A stretch of 28,335 nucleotides of DNA from CARZYU01 sp964370085. GTDB lineage: Bacteria; Bacillota_I; Bacilli_A; RF39; UBA660. A program made the position numbers and the translations under genes. Positions 1 to 7,715 of the stretch are shown here, piece by piece (the first letter of the stretch is position 1; every line of letters starts with the position of its first letter). The stretch spans positions 1 through 28,335 of the forward strand of contig CAYJHI010000009.1 of NCBI GenBank assembly GCA_964370085.1. Direction: 5' to 3'. The notes beneath the pieces are model-generated. The model saw only the letters and a list, made by a program, of their open reading frames with translations. It was not told where the DNA came from and ran no database searches.

Positions 1-75
1 TATACTACTATACTTAATGATATGCAAGACGGGAGATTAGGTTTAATTACTTTGGATCGTATCTCTAACAATTAG
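1..75 (+). CDS. rbgA: Ribosome biogenesis GTPase RbgA (YlqF), 3' end only
   Basis: Frame 1 is open from the window edge to a TAG at 73-75 and gives 24 residues ending DGRLGLITLDRISNN. The pattern of an LxDxxxGRLGxITL segment just before the stop is typical of the extreme C-terminus of RbgA/YlqF, the circularly permuted GTPase needed late in 50S subunit assembly. The call is supported by context: rnhB lies downstream, as in the Bacillus rbgA-rnhB-topA order, although four unrelated genes separate them here. Only the tail is visible, so no GTPase motif can be checked. Identification is moderate and rests on the short tail plus synteny. Confidence 0.6.
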   Translation, partial: YTTILNDMQDGRLGLITLDRISNN

Positions 76-111
76 TTATCTAAATTAAAAAAGATATTAG
101 AGGAGGGTTTT

Positions 112-531
112 ATGTCTAAAAAATATATGCTCGGTTACATTGAACTTGATATAAACAAAGATACTATGTCGTTGTCTAAAGTGCCACTTGATGTTTTACA
201 AAAAACTAATTTAATAAGTGAAGTTAGAAAAAATAATAGTAGTATTAAATCACACATAGAAACGTTTGATAAACCACTTGAATACCATACTTTTCCTACC
301 TTCAATAGAGGAATTAAATATATTCCTGAAATGCACTATTATGCAGATAACGTTGAAATTTATGATGTTGATGAGTTGTTAGAAGTTTTAGTTAATTATG
401 AAAAGCATTTAGAATTTTATCAACCTTATAATAGTCGTTTTGCTGATACTACTTTAGAAAAAGATTCTGTGTTAAAAGCAGTTATCGAAGTAGAGTCTAA
501 AACACAACAATATATTAAACAAGACATTTAA
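112..531 (+). CDS. Hypothetical protein, 139 aa, soluble
   Basis: This complete ORF begins with ATG after a strong AGAGGAGGG site and lies 36 bases after the rbgA stop, so it is probably cotranscribed with rbgA. The protein is soluble-looking, with no signal peptide or membrane segment. It is rich in Asn, Lys, Glu and Tyr, with a mid-protein aromatic stretch around residues 62-80 and an acidic segment (DVDELLEVLVNYEKHLEFY) near residues 84-103. I recognise no family. It ends at a rho-independent terminator, which isolates it from the next gene. It is probably lineage-specific; function unknown. Confidence 0.8.
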   Translation: MSKKYMLGYIELDINKDTMSLSKVPLDVLQKTNLISEVRKNNSSIKSHIETFDKPLEYHTFPTFNRGIKYIPEMHYYADNVEIYDVDELLEVLVNYEKHLEFYQPYNSRFADTTLEKDSVLKAVIEVESKTQQYIKQDI

Positions 532-545
532 TAGTGTCTTTTTCT
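521..545 (+). terminator. Rho-independent terminator after the 139-aa gene
   Basis: AAGACATT and AGTGTCTT pair around a TAAT loop (8 bp with one G-T) and are followed by a T-rich run. The stop codon of the upstream gene lies inside the hairpin. Confidence 0.8.
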
Positions 546-550
546 ATTTA

Positions 551-579
551 TTGACAAATATTAGTAATTAATTTAATAT
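551..579 (+). promoter_or_regulatory. Sigma-A-type promoter for the 598-2283 genes
   Basis: A consensus -35 TTGACA at 551-556 and a TAATAT -10 at 574-579 are separated by 17 bases, about 19 bases before the ATG at 598. It directly follows the terminator at 521-545, so this is the likely start of a new transcription unit. Confidence 0.7.
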
Positions 580-597
580 ATAATAAAGGAGAGTAAC

Positions 598-1161
598 ATG
601 AGTAAAAAATTTATTAAGTTTTTTGATAAACTATCAACTAATTGTATGAAGGGATTAGTATCTTTTTCTAAATTATCTGAAAAAAAAGAGGGGAAAGATA
701 TTTTAAACTTTTCTATTAAGTTAATTATAGCTATACTACTTATCTTATTAATGAAAATACCTACTGATATTTTGGTGGCACTTACAGAAGGTTTATTACA
801 TAGTTTACCAACTGTACTTAATCCATATTTAGTACCATTGATGAGTGTTTTAATACATTTATTATACTTTATTTTTAGTTTTCTCTTTTTGTATTATATA
901 TTTAAAGAAACACCTAAACGTAAATTAGATGCTTATCAAAAATTAGTAGTTCCTAAATTCCTAAATTTTATTAAAACTATTTTAGTAATACTAAACATAC
1001 CTTTGATTTTAGGTGTTGTTATATTAACTTTGATATTTGCTATTTTAGTAGCGTTCTTATTTGCAGGTGTTTATTTTGTAAGTTTATTCTTATTAGTTAT
1101 AAGTTTAATATCTCTTATATTGACAACGTCTATTTTAATAAGACAAACTATTGCTAAATAA
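598..1161 (+). CDS. Hypothetical polytopic membrane protein, 187 aa
   Basis: The ATG follows AAAGGAGAG. The first 40 residues are polar and basic and include a KKEGK patch, so this end is probably cytoplasmic. The rest is strongly hydrophobic, with likely membrane segments near residues 41-61, 78-103, 122-150 and 152-183, and a basic loop (KETPKRKLDAYQK) between the second and third. No recognised domain is visible. The protein begins a three-gene run with the HD-domain protein and the anchored extracytoplasmic protein, and the next gene starts 10 bases after its stop. Function unknown; a joint membrane-associated role with its neighbours is possible but unproven. Confidence 0.8.
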   Translation: MSKKFIKFFDKLSTNCMKGLVSFSKLSEKKEGKDILNFSIKLIIAILLILLMKIPTDILVALTEGLLHSLPTVLNPYLVPLMSVLIHLLYFIFSFLFLYYIFKETPKRKLDAYQKLVVPKFLNFIKTILVILNIPLILGVVILTLIFAILVAFLFAGVYFVSLFLLVISLISLILTTSILIRQTIAK

Positions 1162-1171
1162 TGGAGAAGTT

Positions 1172-1777
1172 ATGAGTAAAAATAAGAATCAAGAAATATT
1201 AGAAAATATTTTAATAACTGGTGATTTTAGTAAAGAAAATATTGCTCTTTTAATTAAAATGATTCCAGAGTTAATACCAATGATTGGTTTTGATCAAAAG
1301 CATCCACATCATCATTTAGATGTTTTTAATCATACTATATTGTCTATTAAGCTAAGTAAACTTAACTTTGATGTTCGTTTGGCACTTTTGTTTCACGATA
1401 TCTCAAAACCTGAAACTTTTGTATTAGGAGAGGATAATGTTGGTCATTTTCCGAATCATGGGAATCATTCTAGTCAATATGTTGATCACATTTTAAAAAG
1501 ATTAGGGTATGAAGATGTTTATATTAATAAAATAAGCAAACTTGTTAAAAATCACGATAATAGAATACCTAAGTATCCTCAAAACTTCTCTAAGTTTATT
1601 GAAGAGAATGGTATTTCTTATGCAAGGGATTTAATCAGTGTTCAAGAAGGGGATGCTCTGGCTCATAATCCTCTATACTTAGAAAAAAGAATTACCTATA
1701 TTGAAACAATTAATAAATTATTAGATCATTATCAATCTAAAACATATCAAAAAGAAGAAAAGGGAGTGAAGAAATGA
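1172..1777 (+). CDS. Stand-alone HD-domain protein, CCA-adding-enzyme type
   Basis: The protein is 201 aa from the ATG at 1172, chosen because TGGAGAAG lies just upstream. A TTG at 1151 is also in frame but overlaps the previous gene and lacks a site. HD-superfamily metal-ligand motifs are clear: HHHLDVFNHT (His54), LLFHDISKPE (His75-Asp76), FPNHGNHS (His96) and VQEGDALAHN near residue 165. The spacing and words such as HHLDVxxHT and LxHDIxKPE are those of the HD domain fused to bacterial tRNA nucleotidyltransferases, which has phosphohydrolase activity. No nucleotidyltransferase head domain is present. The start of the next gene overlaps by 4 bases (ATGA). The substrate cannot be deduced. 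Confidence 0.85.
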   Translation: MSKNKNQEILENILITGDFSKENIALLIKMIPELIPMIGFDQKHPHHHLDVFNHTILSIKLSKLNFDVRLALLFHDISKPETFVLGEDNVGHFPNHGNHSSQYVDHILKRLGYEDVYINKISKLVKNHDNRIPKYPQNFSKFIEENGISYARDLISVQEGDALAHNPLYLEKRITYIETINKLLDHYQSKTYQKEEKGVKK

Positions 1778-2283
1778 AACCAACAAAACTAATTACAGTT
1801 ATTACGTTTAGTTTAATATTAGTTGTTTTTTCTAGTTGGCTTTTCTATGTTGAATCAAATACATTAGAACTTGCAAATGAAAAAATAGAATTAGATTTAA
1901 CACCAGAAGTGATTACCAATGAATATTTAGTAGAAACAGATAAATTATATTACTTTCTATCTAACAGTGCTTATTTCAAAGTAGATGAGAGTTTTACTGA
2001 TGATACTAAAATAATAGTAGAAACTTCTGTTTATAATGAATTTGGGCAGTTATCACTAATTAACAACGAAAGTACTTATCGTAACTATGTTTATGAGAAT
2101 TATTTATATGAGTTTGAGACTGTAGATGATATGACCATCTATAATTATTTATTTAATGGAATTATGGAAGATTTATCAGAGAGAACTATCAGTAATTACG
2201 ATTTAGTTATTTATCCTACGATAACTATTAGAGTTAGTGAAGCAAATAAAGATTTAGTTATTACTAATGGAAAAGGGGCTTAA
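1774..2283 (+). CDS. Hypothetical membrane-anchored extracytoplasmic protein, 169 aa
   Basis: The ATG overlaps the stop of the HD-domain gene by 4 bases and is preceded by AAGGGAGTG. One hydrophobic segment at about residues 7-27 (signal anchor) follows a short basic N-terminus. The remaining 140 residues are acidic and polar and rich in Tyr, Asn and Asp, as expected for an extracytoplasmic domain. No lipobox cysteine or LPXTG is present. No family is recognised. The gene closes the run that starts at 598, and the rnhB start follows one base after its stop. Confidence 0.8.
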   Translation: MKPTKLITVITFSLILVVFSSWLFYVESNTLELANEKIELDLTPEVITNEYLVETDKLYYFLSNSAYFKVDESFTDDTKIIVETSVYNEFGQLSLINNESTYRNYVYENYLYEFETVDDMTIYNYLFNGIMEDLSERTISNYDLVIYPTITIRVSEANKDLVITNGKGA

Positions 2284-2284
2284 G

Positions 2285-2917
2285 ATGCCTCTTGTTAAGT
2301 TTAAAGATGAATTAATTGATAACTGTCAATATGAGAAAGATTTATATAAAGAAGGTATAACTTTAATTGCAGGAATAGACGAAGTAGGAAGAGGTCCATT
2401 AATAGGACCAGTCGTAGCAAGTTGTGTTATTATGCCTAAAGATTTTATAATAGAAGGATTAACTGACTCTAAGAAGGTATCTAAAAAGAAAAGAGATTAT
2501 TTTTTTGAAGTTATTAAAGAAAATGCTTTAGGTATCGGAATAGGTATAATAGATGAAAAAGTAATTGATGAAGTAAACATCTATCAAGCCACCAAACTAG
2601 CCATGTATGAAGCAATTAATAATTGTCCGGTAACACCAGAACATATCTTAATTGATGCGATGCCCCTAGATTTAGAAATACCATCTACTTCTATTATTAA
2701 AGGTGACTTAAAATCTCATTCAATTGCGGCAGCTTCTATTATTGCTAAAGTAACTAGAGACAATATGATGGAAGAGTTAGATAAACTTCATCCTGAGTAT
2801 GATTTCAAAAACAATATGGGATATCCCACTAAAAAACATTTAGAAGCAATTGAAAAATACGGAATTTTACATAATCATCGAAAAAGTTATGCGCCAATTA
2901 AAAATTACATACTATAA
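2285..2917 (+). CDS. rnhB: Ribonuclease HII
   Basis: RNase HII cleaves the RNA strand of RNA-DNA hybrids and incises at single ribonucleotides in DNA, initiating ribonucleotide excision repair in the cytoplasm. The 210-aa protein shows the four-acid active site: Asp32-Glu33 in GIDEVGRGPLIGP, Asp124 in LIDAMP, and Asp159 in KVTRDNM, with the AAASIIAKV helix before the last. Length is normal for bacterial RnhB. I chose the ATG at 2285, just after the upstream stop and about 6 bases from AAAAGGGG. An in-frame ATG at 2267 lies inside the upstream gene and lacks a site. Placement before topA matches Bacillus. Confidence 0.95.
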   Translation: MPLVKFKDELIDNCQYEKDLYKEGITLIAGIDEVGRGPLIGPVVASCVIMPKDFIIEGLTDSKKVSKKKRDYFFEVIKENALGIGIGIIDEKVIDEVNIYQATKLAMYEAINNCPVTPEHILIDAMPLDLEIPSTSIIKGDLKSHSIAAASIIAKVTRDNMMEELDKLHPEYDFKNNMGYPTKKHLEAIEKYGILHNHRKSYAPIKNYIL

Positions 2918-2929
2918 TATAAATAGAAC

Positions 2930-2958
2930 TTGACAAATATTATAAATACTAGTATAAG
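2930..2958 (+). promoter_or_regulatory. Sigma-A-type promoter of topA
   Basis: TTGACA at 2930-2935 and TATAAG at 2953-2958 are separated by exactly 17 bases, 20 bases before the topA ATG. No operator-like repeat is evident. Confidence 0.8.
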
Positions 2959-2978
2959 TTTTAGAGAAGGAGAACCTT

Positions 2979-5009
2979 ATGAGTAAAAATTTAGTTATTG
3001 TGGAGTCACCTAGTAAAAGCAAAACGATTGAAAAATACCTAGGTAAGGACTTTAAAGTAGTCTCTAGTAAAGGACATATTAGAGATCTTGCAACCTCAGG
3101 TAAATTTGGACTAGGGGTTGATATAGAAAACGGTTTTGAACCTAACTATGTACCAATAAAAGGTAAATCAAGTGTTATTAAAGAATTAAAAAAAGATGTT
3201 AAAGATAGTGATAAAGTATATCTTGCTACCGATCCGGACCGTGAAGGAGAAGCGATATCTTGGCATTTATTAGATGCATTAGGAATTAAAGAAAATAATT
3301 ATGAACGTGTTTTATTTAATGAGATTACTAAAGATAAAGTTATTGAAGCTATTAATAATCCAATAAAAATTGATTTTAATTTAGTGCATTCACAAGAAAC
3401 AAGAAGAATATTAGATCGCATTATTGGTTTTAGACTTAGTAAATTAATGCAAAGCAAAATAGGAAGTAAGAGTGCAGGGCGTGTACAAAGTGTTGCCTTA
3501 AAACTTATAGTGGACCGTGAAAGAGAAATACAAGCTTTTAATCAAGAAGAATACTGGTCTATTAAAGCATTGTTTACTAAACCAGATTTAGAAGCTAATC
3601 TTTTTGAATACAAACAAGAAGAAATAAGTATTGCTAATGAAGAAGAAGCCGATAAAATAATTGCTGATTTATCTGATAGTTTTTTAGTACAAGATGTTAC
3701 TGAAAAACAAAAGAAGAAAAAATCTAAGTTTCCTTATATAACTAGTAGTATGCAACAAGATGCTTCTAATAAATTAGGTTTTTCGGCTAAAAAGACGATG
3801 AGTGTTGCACAAAAGTTATACGAAGGTATTGATTTAGGAGATGAAACAGTAGGGCTTATTACCTATATGAGAACTGATTCTATTCGCCTATCAGATGAGT
3901 TTATTGGGAGTACATTTAACTATATCGAAAAAAACTTTGGTAAAGAATATATTGGTTATCCAAAAGCTGGTAAGAAAAAAGAGAATGTGCAAGATGCGCA
4001 TGAAGCTATTAGACCCACTAGTATTTTAAGAGAACCAAGTAAAGTAAAACAATATTTATCTGCTGATGAGTATAAATTATATAGACTTGTTTACTACCGT
4101 GCCTTAGCATCCCTAATGGCAGATGCTAAAGTACTTGCAACTACTATTATTTTAAATAATAATGATTATTTGTTTAAAACAACTGGTCAAGTTCAATTGT
4201 TTGATGGTTATTTAAAAGTCTATAAAGACTATGAAGATAGTGAAGATAGAGAACTTCCTCATTTAGAAAGTGGTCAAAGTCTTACTAAAGAAGTGATTGA
4301 TAAAGAACAACATTTCACAAAACCACCTAGTCGTTATACAGAAGCCAGACTAATTAAAGAAATGGAAGAGTTAGGTATTGGTAGACCGTCCACTTATGCT
4401 AAAACGATGGATACAATCAAAGAAAGATCTTATGTTACAATAGAAGAGAAGAAGTTTGTTCCAACTGAAAGTGGTTTTATAACTACAGATAAACTACAAG
4501 AATTTTTCTCGGATTTAATTAATGTTAAATATACGGCTTCTATGGAAGATGAATTAGATCAAGTTGCTGAAGGACAATTAGTATGGAATAAAGTACTTGA
4601 TGAGTTTTATAAGTTATTTGAACCTAAAGTTAAAATAGCATTTGAAGATATGGAGAAAGAAGCACCAAAAGAAACTGGTGAGACTTGTCCTGAATGTGGT
4701 AATCCACTAGTATACCGTAAAGGTAAATATGGGGAATTTATCTCATGTAGTAATTATCCTGAATGTAAGCATATAAAAAAAGAAGAAAAAGTTGTTGTCG
4801 AAGTATGTGACTGTCCTCTATGCGATGGTAAAGTCGTTGAGAGAAAAACTAGAAGAGGTAAAATATTTTATGGGTGTAATAAGTTTCCTAAATGTAAATT
4901 TGCATCATGGGATAAACCTTTAAATGAGAAATGTCCTAAATGTGATAAACACTTAGTAGAAAAAGATAATAAAGTAAAATGTAGTGAATGTGAATACGAA
5001 AGAGACTAA
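2979..5009 (+). CDS. topA: DNA topoisomerase I (type IA)
   Basis: TopA relaxes negative supercoils by passing a strand through a transient 5'-phosphotyrosine break. In the 676-aa protein the Toprim domain opens with NLVIVESPSKSKTIEKYLG and continues with the ATDPDREGEAISWHL acid motif. SQETRRILDRIIGFRLSKL follows, and the catalytic tyrosine is Tyr296 in GLITYMRTDS. The C-terminus, from about residue 565, carries three zinc-ribbon repeats: CPECG...CSNYPEC, CPLC...CNKFPKC and CPKC...CSEC. AGAAGGAG precedes the ATG. The gene has its own promoter and terminator. Length and domain order are standard for Bacilli. Confidence 0.97.
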   Translation: MSKNLVIVESPSKSKTIEKYLGKDFKVVSSKGHIRDLATSGKFGLGVDIENGFEPNYVPIKGKSSVIKELKKDVKDSDKVYLATDPDREGEAISWHLLDALGIKENNYERVLFNEITKDKVIEAINNPIKIDFNLVHSQETRRILDRIIGFRLSKLMQSKIGSKSAGRVQSVALKLIVDREREIQAFNQEEYWSIKALFTKPDLEANLFEYKQEEISIANEEEADKIIADLSDSFLVQDVTEKQKKKKSKFPYITSSMQQDASNKLGFSAKKTMSVAQKLYEGIDLGDETVGLITYMRTDSIRLSDEFIGSTFNYIEKNFGKEYIGYPKAGKKKENVQDAHEAIRPTSILREPSKVKQYLSADEYKLYRLVYYRALASLMADAKVLATTIILNNNDYLFKTTGQVQLFDGYLKVYKDYEDSEDRELPHLESGQSLTKEVIDKEQHFTKPPSRYTEARLIKEMEELGIGRPSTYAKTMDTIKERSYVTIEEKKFVPTESGFITTDKLQEFFSDLINVKYTASMEDELDQVAEGQLVWNKVLDEFYKLFEPKVKIAFEDMEKEAPKETGETCPECGNPLVYRKGKYGEFISCSNYPECKHIKKEEKVVVEVCDCPLCDGKVVERKTRRGKIFYGCNKFPKCKFASWDKPLNEKCPKCDKHLVEKDNKVKCSECEYERD

Positions 5010-5024
5010 AAAGTCTTTTTTTTT
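4999..5024 (+). terminator. Rho-independent terminator of topA
   Basis: AAAGAGACT and AGTCTTTTT pair around an AAAA loop and run into eight or more T. The topA stop codon lies in the hairpin. Confidence 0.85.
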
Positions 5025-5066
5025 ATTTAAAACTCTTATATAATAGAAATATAAAAGGAGAATACT

Positions 5067-5596
5067 ATGAACAAAAAGGGATTTACTATTGTTGAGTTAT
5101 TAGCAGTTATCTTAATATTAGGTTTAATTGCAGCCATTGCAGTGGCAGCAGTTAGTAATATTTTAGGGATGACAGAAGAAGAATATTATGAGACTCAAGA
5201 AGATTTAATTATACTAGCAGCAAGAGAATANNNNNNNNNNNNNNNNNNNNNNNNNNNNNNNNNNNNNNNNNNNNNNNNNNNNNNNNNNNNNNNNNNNNNN
5301 NNNNNNNNNNNNNNNNNNNNNNNNNNNNNNAAGAAGAATATTATGAGACTCAAGAAGATTTAATTATACTAGCAGCAAGAGAATATTATGTTAATAATCC
5401 AGTTTTATTACCTAAAATTGATGGGGATAGCAAAGAATTGGATTCTAGTAAGTTAATGGATGGCGATTACATCGAAGAAATAAAAGACCATACAGGGGCT
5501 TTGTGTACTAAAGTTTCAATTACTGTTACTTATAATGAAGCGAGAGATGAATATACTTATGCCGTGAATTGGCAATGTCCTAACTATACTAGCTAA
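5067..5596 (+). CDS. Type IV pilin-like (ComGC-like) protein interrupted by an artificial gap
   Basis: The N-terminus MNKKGFTIVELLAVILILG is a class III prepilin signal. A basic leader ends in Gly before Phe+1, with Glu at +5, and a roughly 25-residue hydrophobic helix follows. The gene meets a run of N (5231-5330), and the 55 bases before the gap recur exactly after it. Removing the gap and one copy gives 375 bases, an intact 124-aa frame ending at TAA 5594-5596. It has two cysteines in the C-terminal half (GALCTK and WQCPNY) that could form a disulfide. The prepilin peptidase and assembly genes are not in this window. The pilin class is secure; the ComGC assignment is not. Confidence 0.8.
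5231..5330. other. 100-N scaffold gap flanked by an exact 55-base duplication
   Basis: Exactly 100 N lie between 5176-5230 and 5331-5385, which are identical over 55 bases. This is what a scaffolder leaves when two contig ends overlap but are not merged. The reading frame is restored when the copies are collapsed, so probably no sequence is missing. Confidence 0.9.
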
Positions 5597-5607
5597 AGAG
5601 GTGTTAT

Positions 5608-6507
5608 ATGAAATATTATTTATGTTTATATGAAAACGAGGATCACTTTACAACTTTAAAAGAAGCAGATAGTTTGCAAGAATTAGATGAATTTACAACT
5701 AACTTTGATAATTCTAATGCAATTAGAGACTCCTTTTTAAACGAGAGTAGTCAAGTAGCACACAAAAGAACTTCTGTTAGAATTATTGCTTTAGAAAAAT
5801 TTGGTCATAGCAGTAAGCAACATAAAGTATCTATTCTTTATAAGAAAGAAAAAATATTTCTTAATTATGATTACTTAATCACAGAAATAGAGAACAAGTT
5901 GTTTTTACCTCAATATCAAAAAGTTTTAGCAAATTTGAATTTAAGTTTTCCTAGTCCTTCAGTAGAGGGACAATGGCGATTATTAAAGTCACTTACACGA
6001 GTAAAACTAAATCAAACAATTAGGAAAATGAGAGAGGAAGCATACGCTAAATATCAATCTAGTTCGTTATATTTAGAAAGAAAAGAAGCAAGTGATAAAA
6101 TGCAGTGCTGCGATGCAAACTTAATTGATCATAAGACTTTAAAAAATGCCAATATAACTGTTAATGCAAATTTTTACAGAGTTACAGAGGAAATGTATCC
6201 TAAAGGTGAGAATATTTCAAAGAAACAGTTCATTACTGATTTACAAACGGCACTTATTTCAAATGTTAAAAAAAGATATGGTTCTAAGCATCCAAGTGAT
6301 AAAGATAAAGGCTATTTTTATATCCGTAAAATCTATAGTAAATTGAAATCATACGAAGAAAGAGATCATCTTCTACAGTATTATCCATCACCAGTAGAAC
6401 CAGTTGAACTATTAGATGATTTTATTCGTTTACCAAAAGAAGTTTCAAAAGAAGAATATATCGAAACAATAGAAAGTGTTAGAGCATATGAAAAAACATA
6501 TTTATAA
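5608..6507 (+). CDS. Hypothetical protein, 299 aa
   Basis: The ATG follows AAGAGGTG, 11 bases after the pilin-like gene. The protein is soluble and charged, with no signal peptide, membrane segment or clear catalytic motif. It has a Lys/Arg/Glu-rich middle (about residues 130-165, possibly helical), a cysteine pair (MQCCDAN) near residue 170 and a basic segment (NVKKRYGSKHPSDKDKGY) near residues 216-233. Its 3' end overlaps the likely xerC start by 20 bases, so the two are probably translated together. No family is recognised. In Bacillus, trmFO lies between topA and xerC; this protein is not TrmFO. Confidence 0.8.
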   Translation: MKYYLCLYENEDHFTTLKEADSLQELDEFTTNFDNSNAIRDSFLNESSQVAHKRTSVRIIALEKFGHSSKQHKVSILYKKEKIFLNYDYLITEIENKLFLPQYQKVLANLNLSFPSPSVEGQWRLLKSLTRVKLNQTIRKMREEAYAKYQSSSLYLERKEASDKMQCCDANLIDHKTLKNANITVNANFYRVTEEMYPKGENISKKQFITDLQTALISNVKKRYGSKHPSDKDKGYFYIRKIYSKLKSYEERDHLLQYYPSPVEPVELLDDFIRLPKEVSKEEYIETIESVRAYEKTYL

Positions 6508-7375
6508 CTATTATGATTATTTAACTTATGAAAAGAAGTACTCTAATCATACTATTATTAATTATAAAGATGATTTAGAAGAGTTTTCTAACTACTTAGT
6601 TAAAGAAAACTTAAATATTGATGATTTTACATATCAAGATGTTAGATTGTTTCTAATGTATTATAAAAATGATAAAGCATATAGTAAAAGTACTATTTCT
6701 AGAAAACTAAGTGCAATTAGAAGCTTTTATAAGTACTTAAATAATCATGATATTATAGATAGCAATCCCTTTAGTTTAATAAGTTCTCCTAAGAAAGATA
6801 AATTACTACCGAAGTATTTTGAATATAATGAATTAGAAGAATTATTCGCTATATGTGATGATACACCTTTAGGACAAAGAGACTTATTGTTATTAGAAAT
6901 ACTATATGCTACTGGAGTTCGTGTTTTCGAATTAGTTAATATTAAAATCACGGATATTAGTGAGACAGAACAAAAGATTAAAGTATTAGGTAAAGGTAAC
7001 AAAGAAAGATATGTTCATTACGGAGAATATGCCAAAAAAGCACTAGATCATTATCTAAAAGAAGGAAGAAAACAACTATTAAAAGAAAGTAGTTCATATT
7101 TATTTTTAAATCATTTAGGTGGCTGTTTAACAGATAGAGGAGTTCGTTATATTTTAGATAAGATAGTAAAGAAAACTTCTCTTAATAAAAATATATCTCC
7201 CCATATGTTAAGACATACCTTTGCAACACATTTACTAAACGAAGGATGTGATTTGTCTTCAGTTCAAGAAATGTTAGGACACGAGTCAATTAAAGCAACA
7301 CAAATATACACCCATGTTTCTACTGATCGACTAAAAGACATATATTATAGTGCATTTAAGCGTGCCAAAAAATAA
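6488..7375 (+). CDS. xerC: Tyrosine recombinase XerC/XerD family
   Basis: XerC/CodV-type recombinases resolve chromosome dimers at dif. The 295-aa protein has an N-terminal SAM-like core-binding domain (YLTYEKKYSNHTIINYKDDL) and the full catalytic set: Arg145 in ATGVRVFEL, Lys169 in GKGNKERYV, His239 and Arg242 in HMLRHTFATHLL, His265 in LGHES and Tyr274 in ATQIYTHVS. Length fits Xer rather than integrases. I place the start at the ATG at 6488; a GTG at 6476 in frame is possible, and neither has a strong site, suggesting translation coupled to the upstream gene. Position after topA fits codV/xerC, but sequence alone does not separate XerC from XerD. Confidence 0.9.
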   Translation: MKKHIYNYYDYLTYEKKYSNHTIINYKDDLEEFSNYLVKENLNIDDFTYQDVRLFLMYYKNDKAYSKSTISRKLSAIRSFYKYLNNHDIIDSNPFSLISSPKKDKLLPKYFEYNELEELFAICDDTPLGQRDLLLLEILYATGVRVFELVNIKITDISETEQKIKVLGKGNKERYVHYGEYAKKALDHYLKEGRKQLLKESSSYLFLNHLGGCLTDRGVRYILDKIVKKTSLNKNISPHMLRHTFATHLLNEGCDLSSVQEMLGHESIKATQIYTHVSTDRLKDIYYSAFKRAKK

Positions 7376-7408
7376 AGTTAATAGAAATATTAACTTTTTC
7401 TTTTTTAT
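7374..7408 (+). terminator. Rho-independent terminator of xerC
   Basis: AAAGTTAATA and TATTAACTTT form a perfect 10-bp stem closed by a GAAA tetraloop and followed by a T-rich tail. It begins inside the xerC stop codon. Confidence 0.85.
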
Positions 7409-7420
7409 TAAGGGCTATTT

Positions 7421-7429
7421 TGATATAAT
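7421..7429 (+). promoter_or_regulatory. Extended -10 promoter for comN-secDF
   Basis: TGATATAAT is a perfect TG-extended -10 element placed 23 bases before the comN ATG. The -35 position is only T-rich. Confidence 0.6.
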
Positions 7430-7452
7430 TATATTATCTTGAGGTGAACATA

Positions 7453-7707
7453 ATGATAGAGGAGTTTATAACAGAAGAACAATTATATAATCGTATAAGA
7501 CCTGCTTTAAATACTAAAAGAGTAGAATTAGTTAAATTGGGATTAAAAGAAGTCACTAACGAAAATATATGGTCTTATTTAAAAGAGGTAGTATGGTCTT
7601 CCTCTGTAGACTTAACTCTTTCTGATATTGTAAATGATATATTACATTTAGAAAAGTCAGAGTTATTAAAATTTATTAATTATGGTGCGACAGAGGATTT
7701 GTTTTAG
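7453..7707 (+). CDS. comN: Post-transcriptional regulator of the ComN/YrzD family
   Basis: This is an 84-aa soluble acidic helical protein. In B. subtilis, ComN (YrzD) is encoded directly before secDF and affects competence comE mRNA. Here the gene ends 8 bases before secDF, and the sequence has the family look: a first helix with RPALNTKRVELVKLGL followed by VTNENIWSYLKEVVW and a second half (LSDIVNDILHLEKSELLKFI). The start at 7453 was chosen because GAGGTG lies 6 bases upstream; the in-frame GTG at 7444 is part of that site. Family membership rests on pattern and synteny, and the competence role is not established for this organism. Confidence 0.75.
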   Translation: MIEEFITEEQLYNRIRPALNTKRVELVKLGLKEVTNENIWSYLKEVVWSSSVDLTLSDIVNDILHLEKSELLKFINYGATEDLF

Positions 7708-7715
7708 GAGGATGT

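Noticed and set aside
1151..1171. TTG start at 1151 for the HD-domain gene
   Set aside because: It overlaps the upstream gene and lacks a ribosome site, whereas the ATG at 1172 has TGGAGAAG at proper distance.
5176..5385. Direct repeat of 55 bases around the N gap as a biological duplication
   Set aside because: The gap is exactly 100 N and collapsing the copies restores a single in-frame pilin-like gene, so an assembly joint is the simpler explanation.
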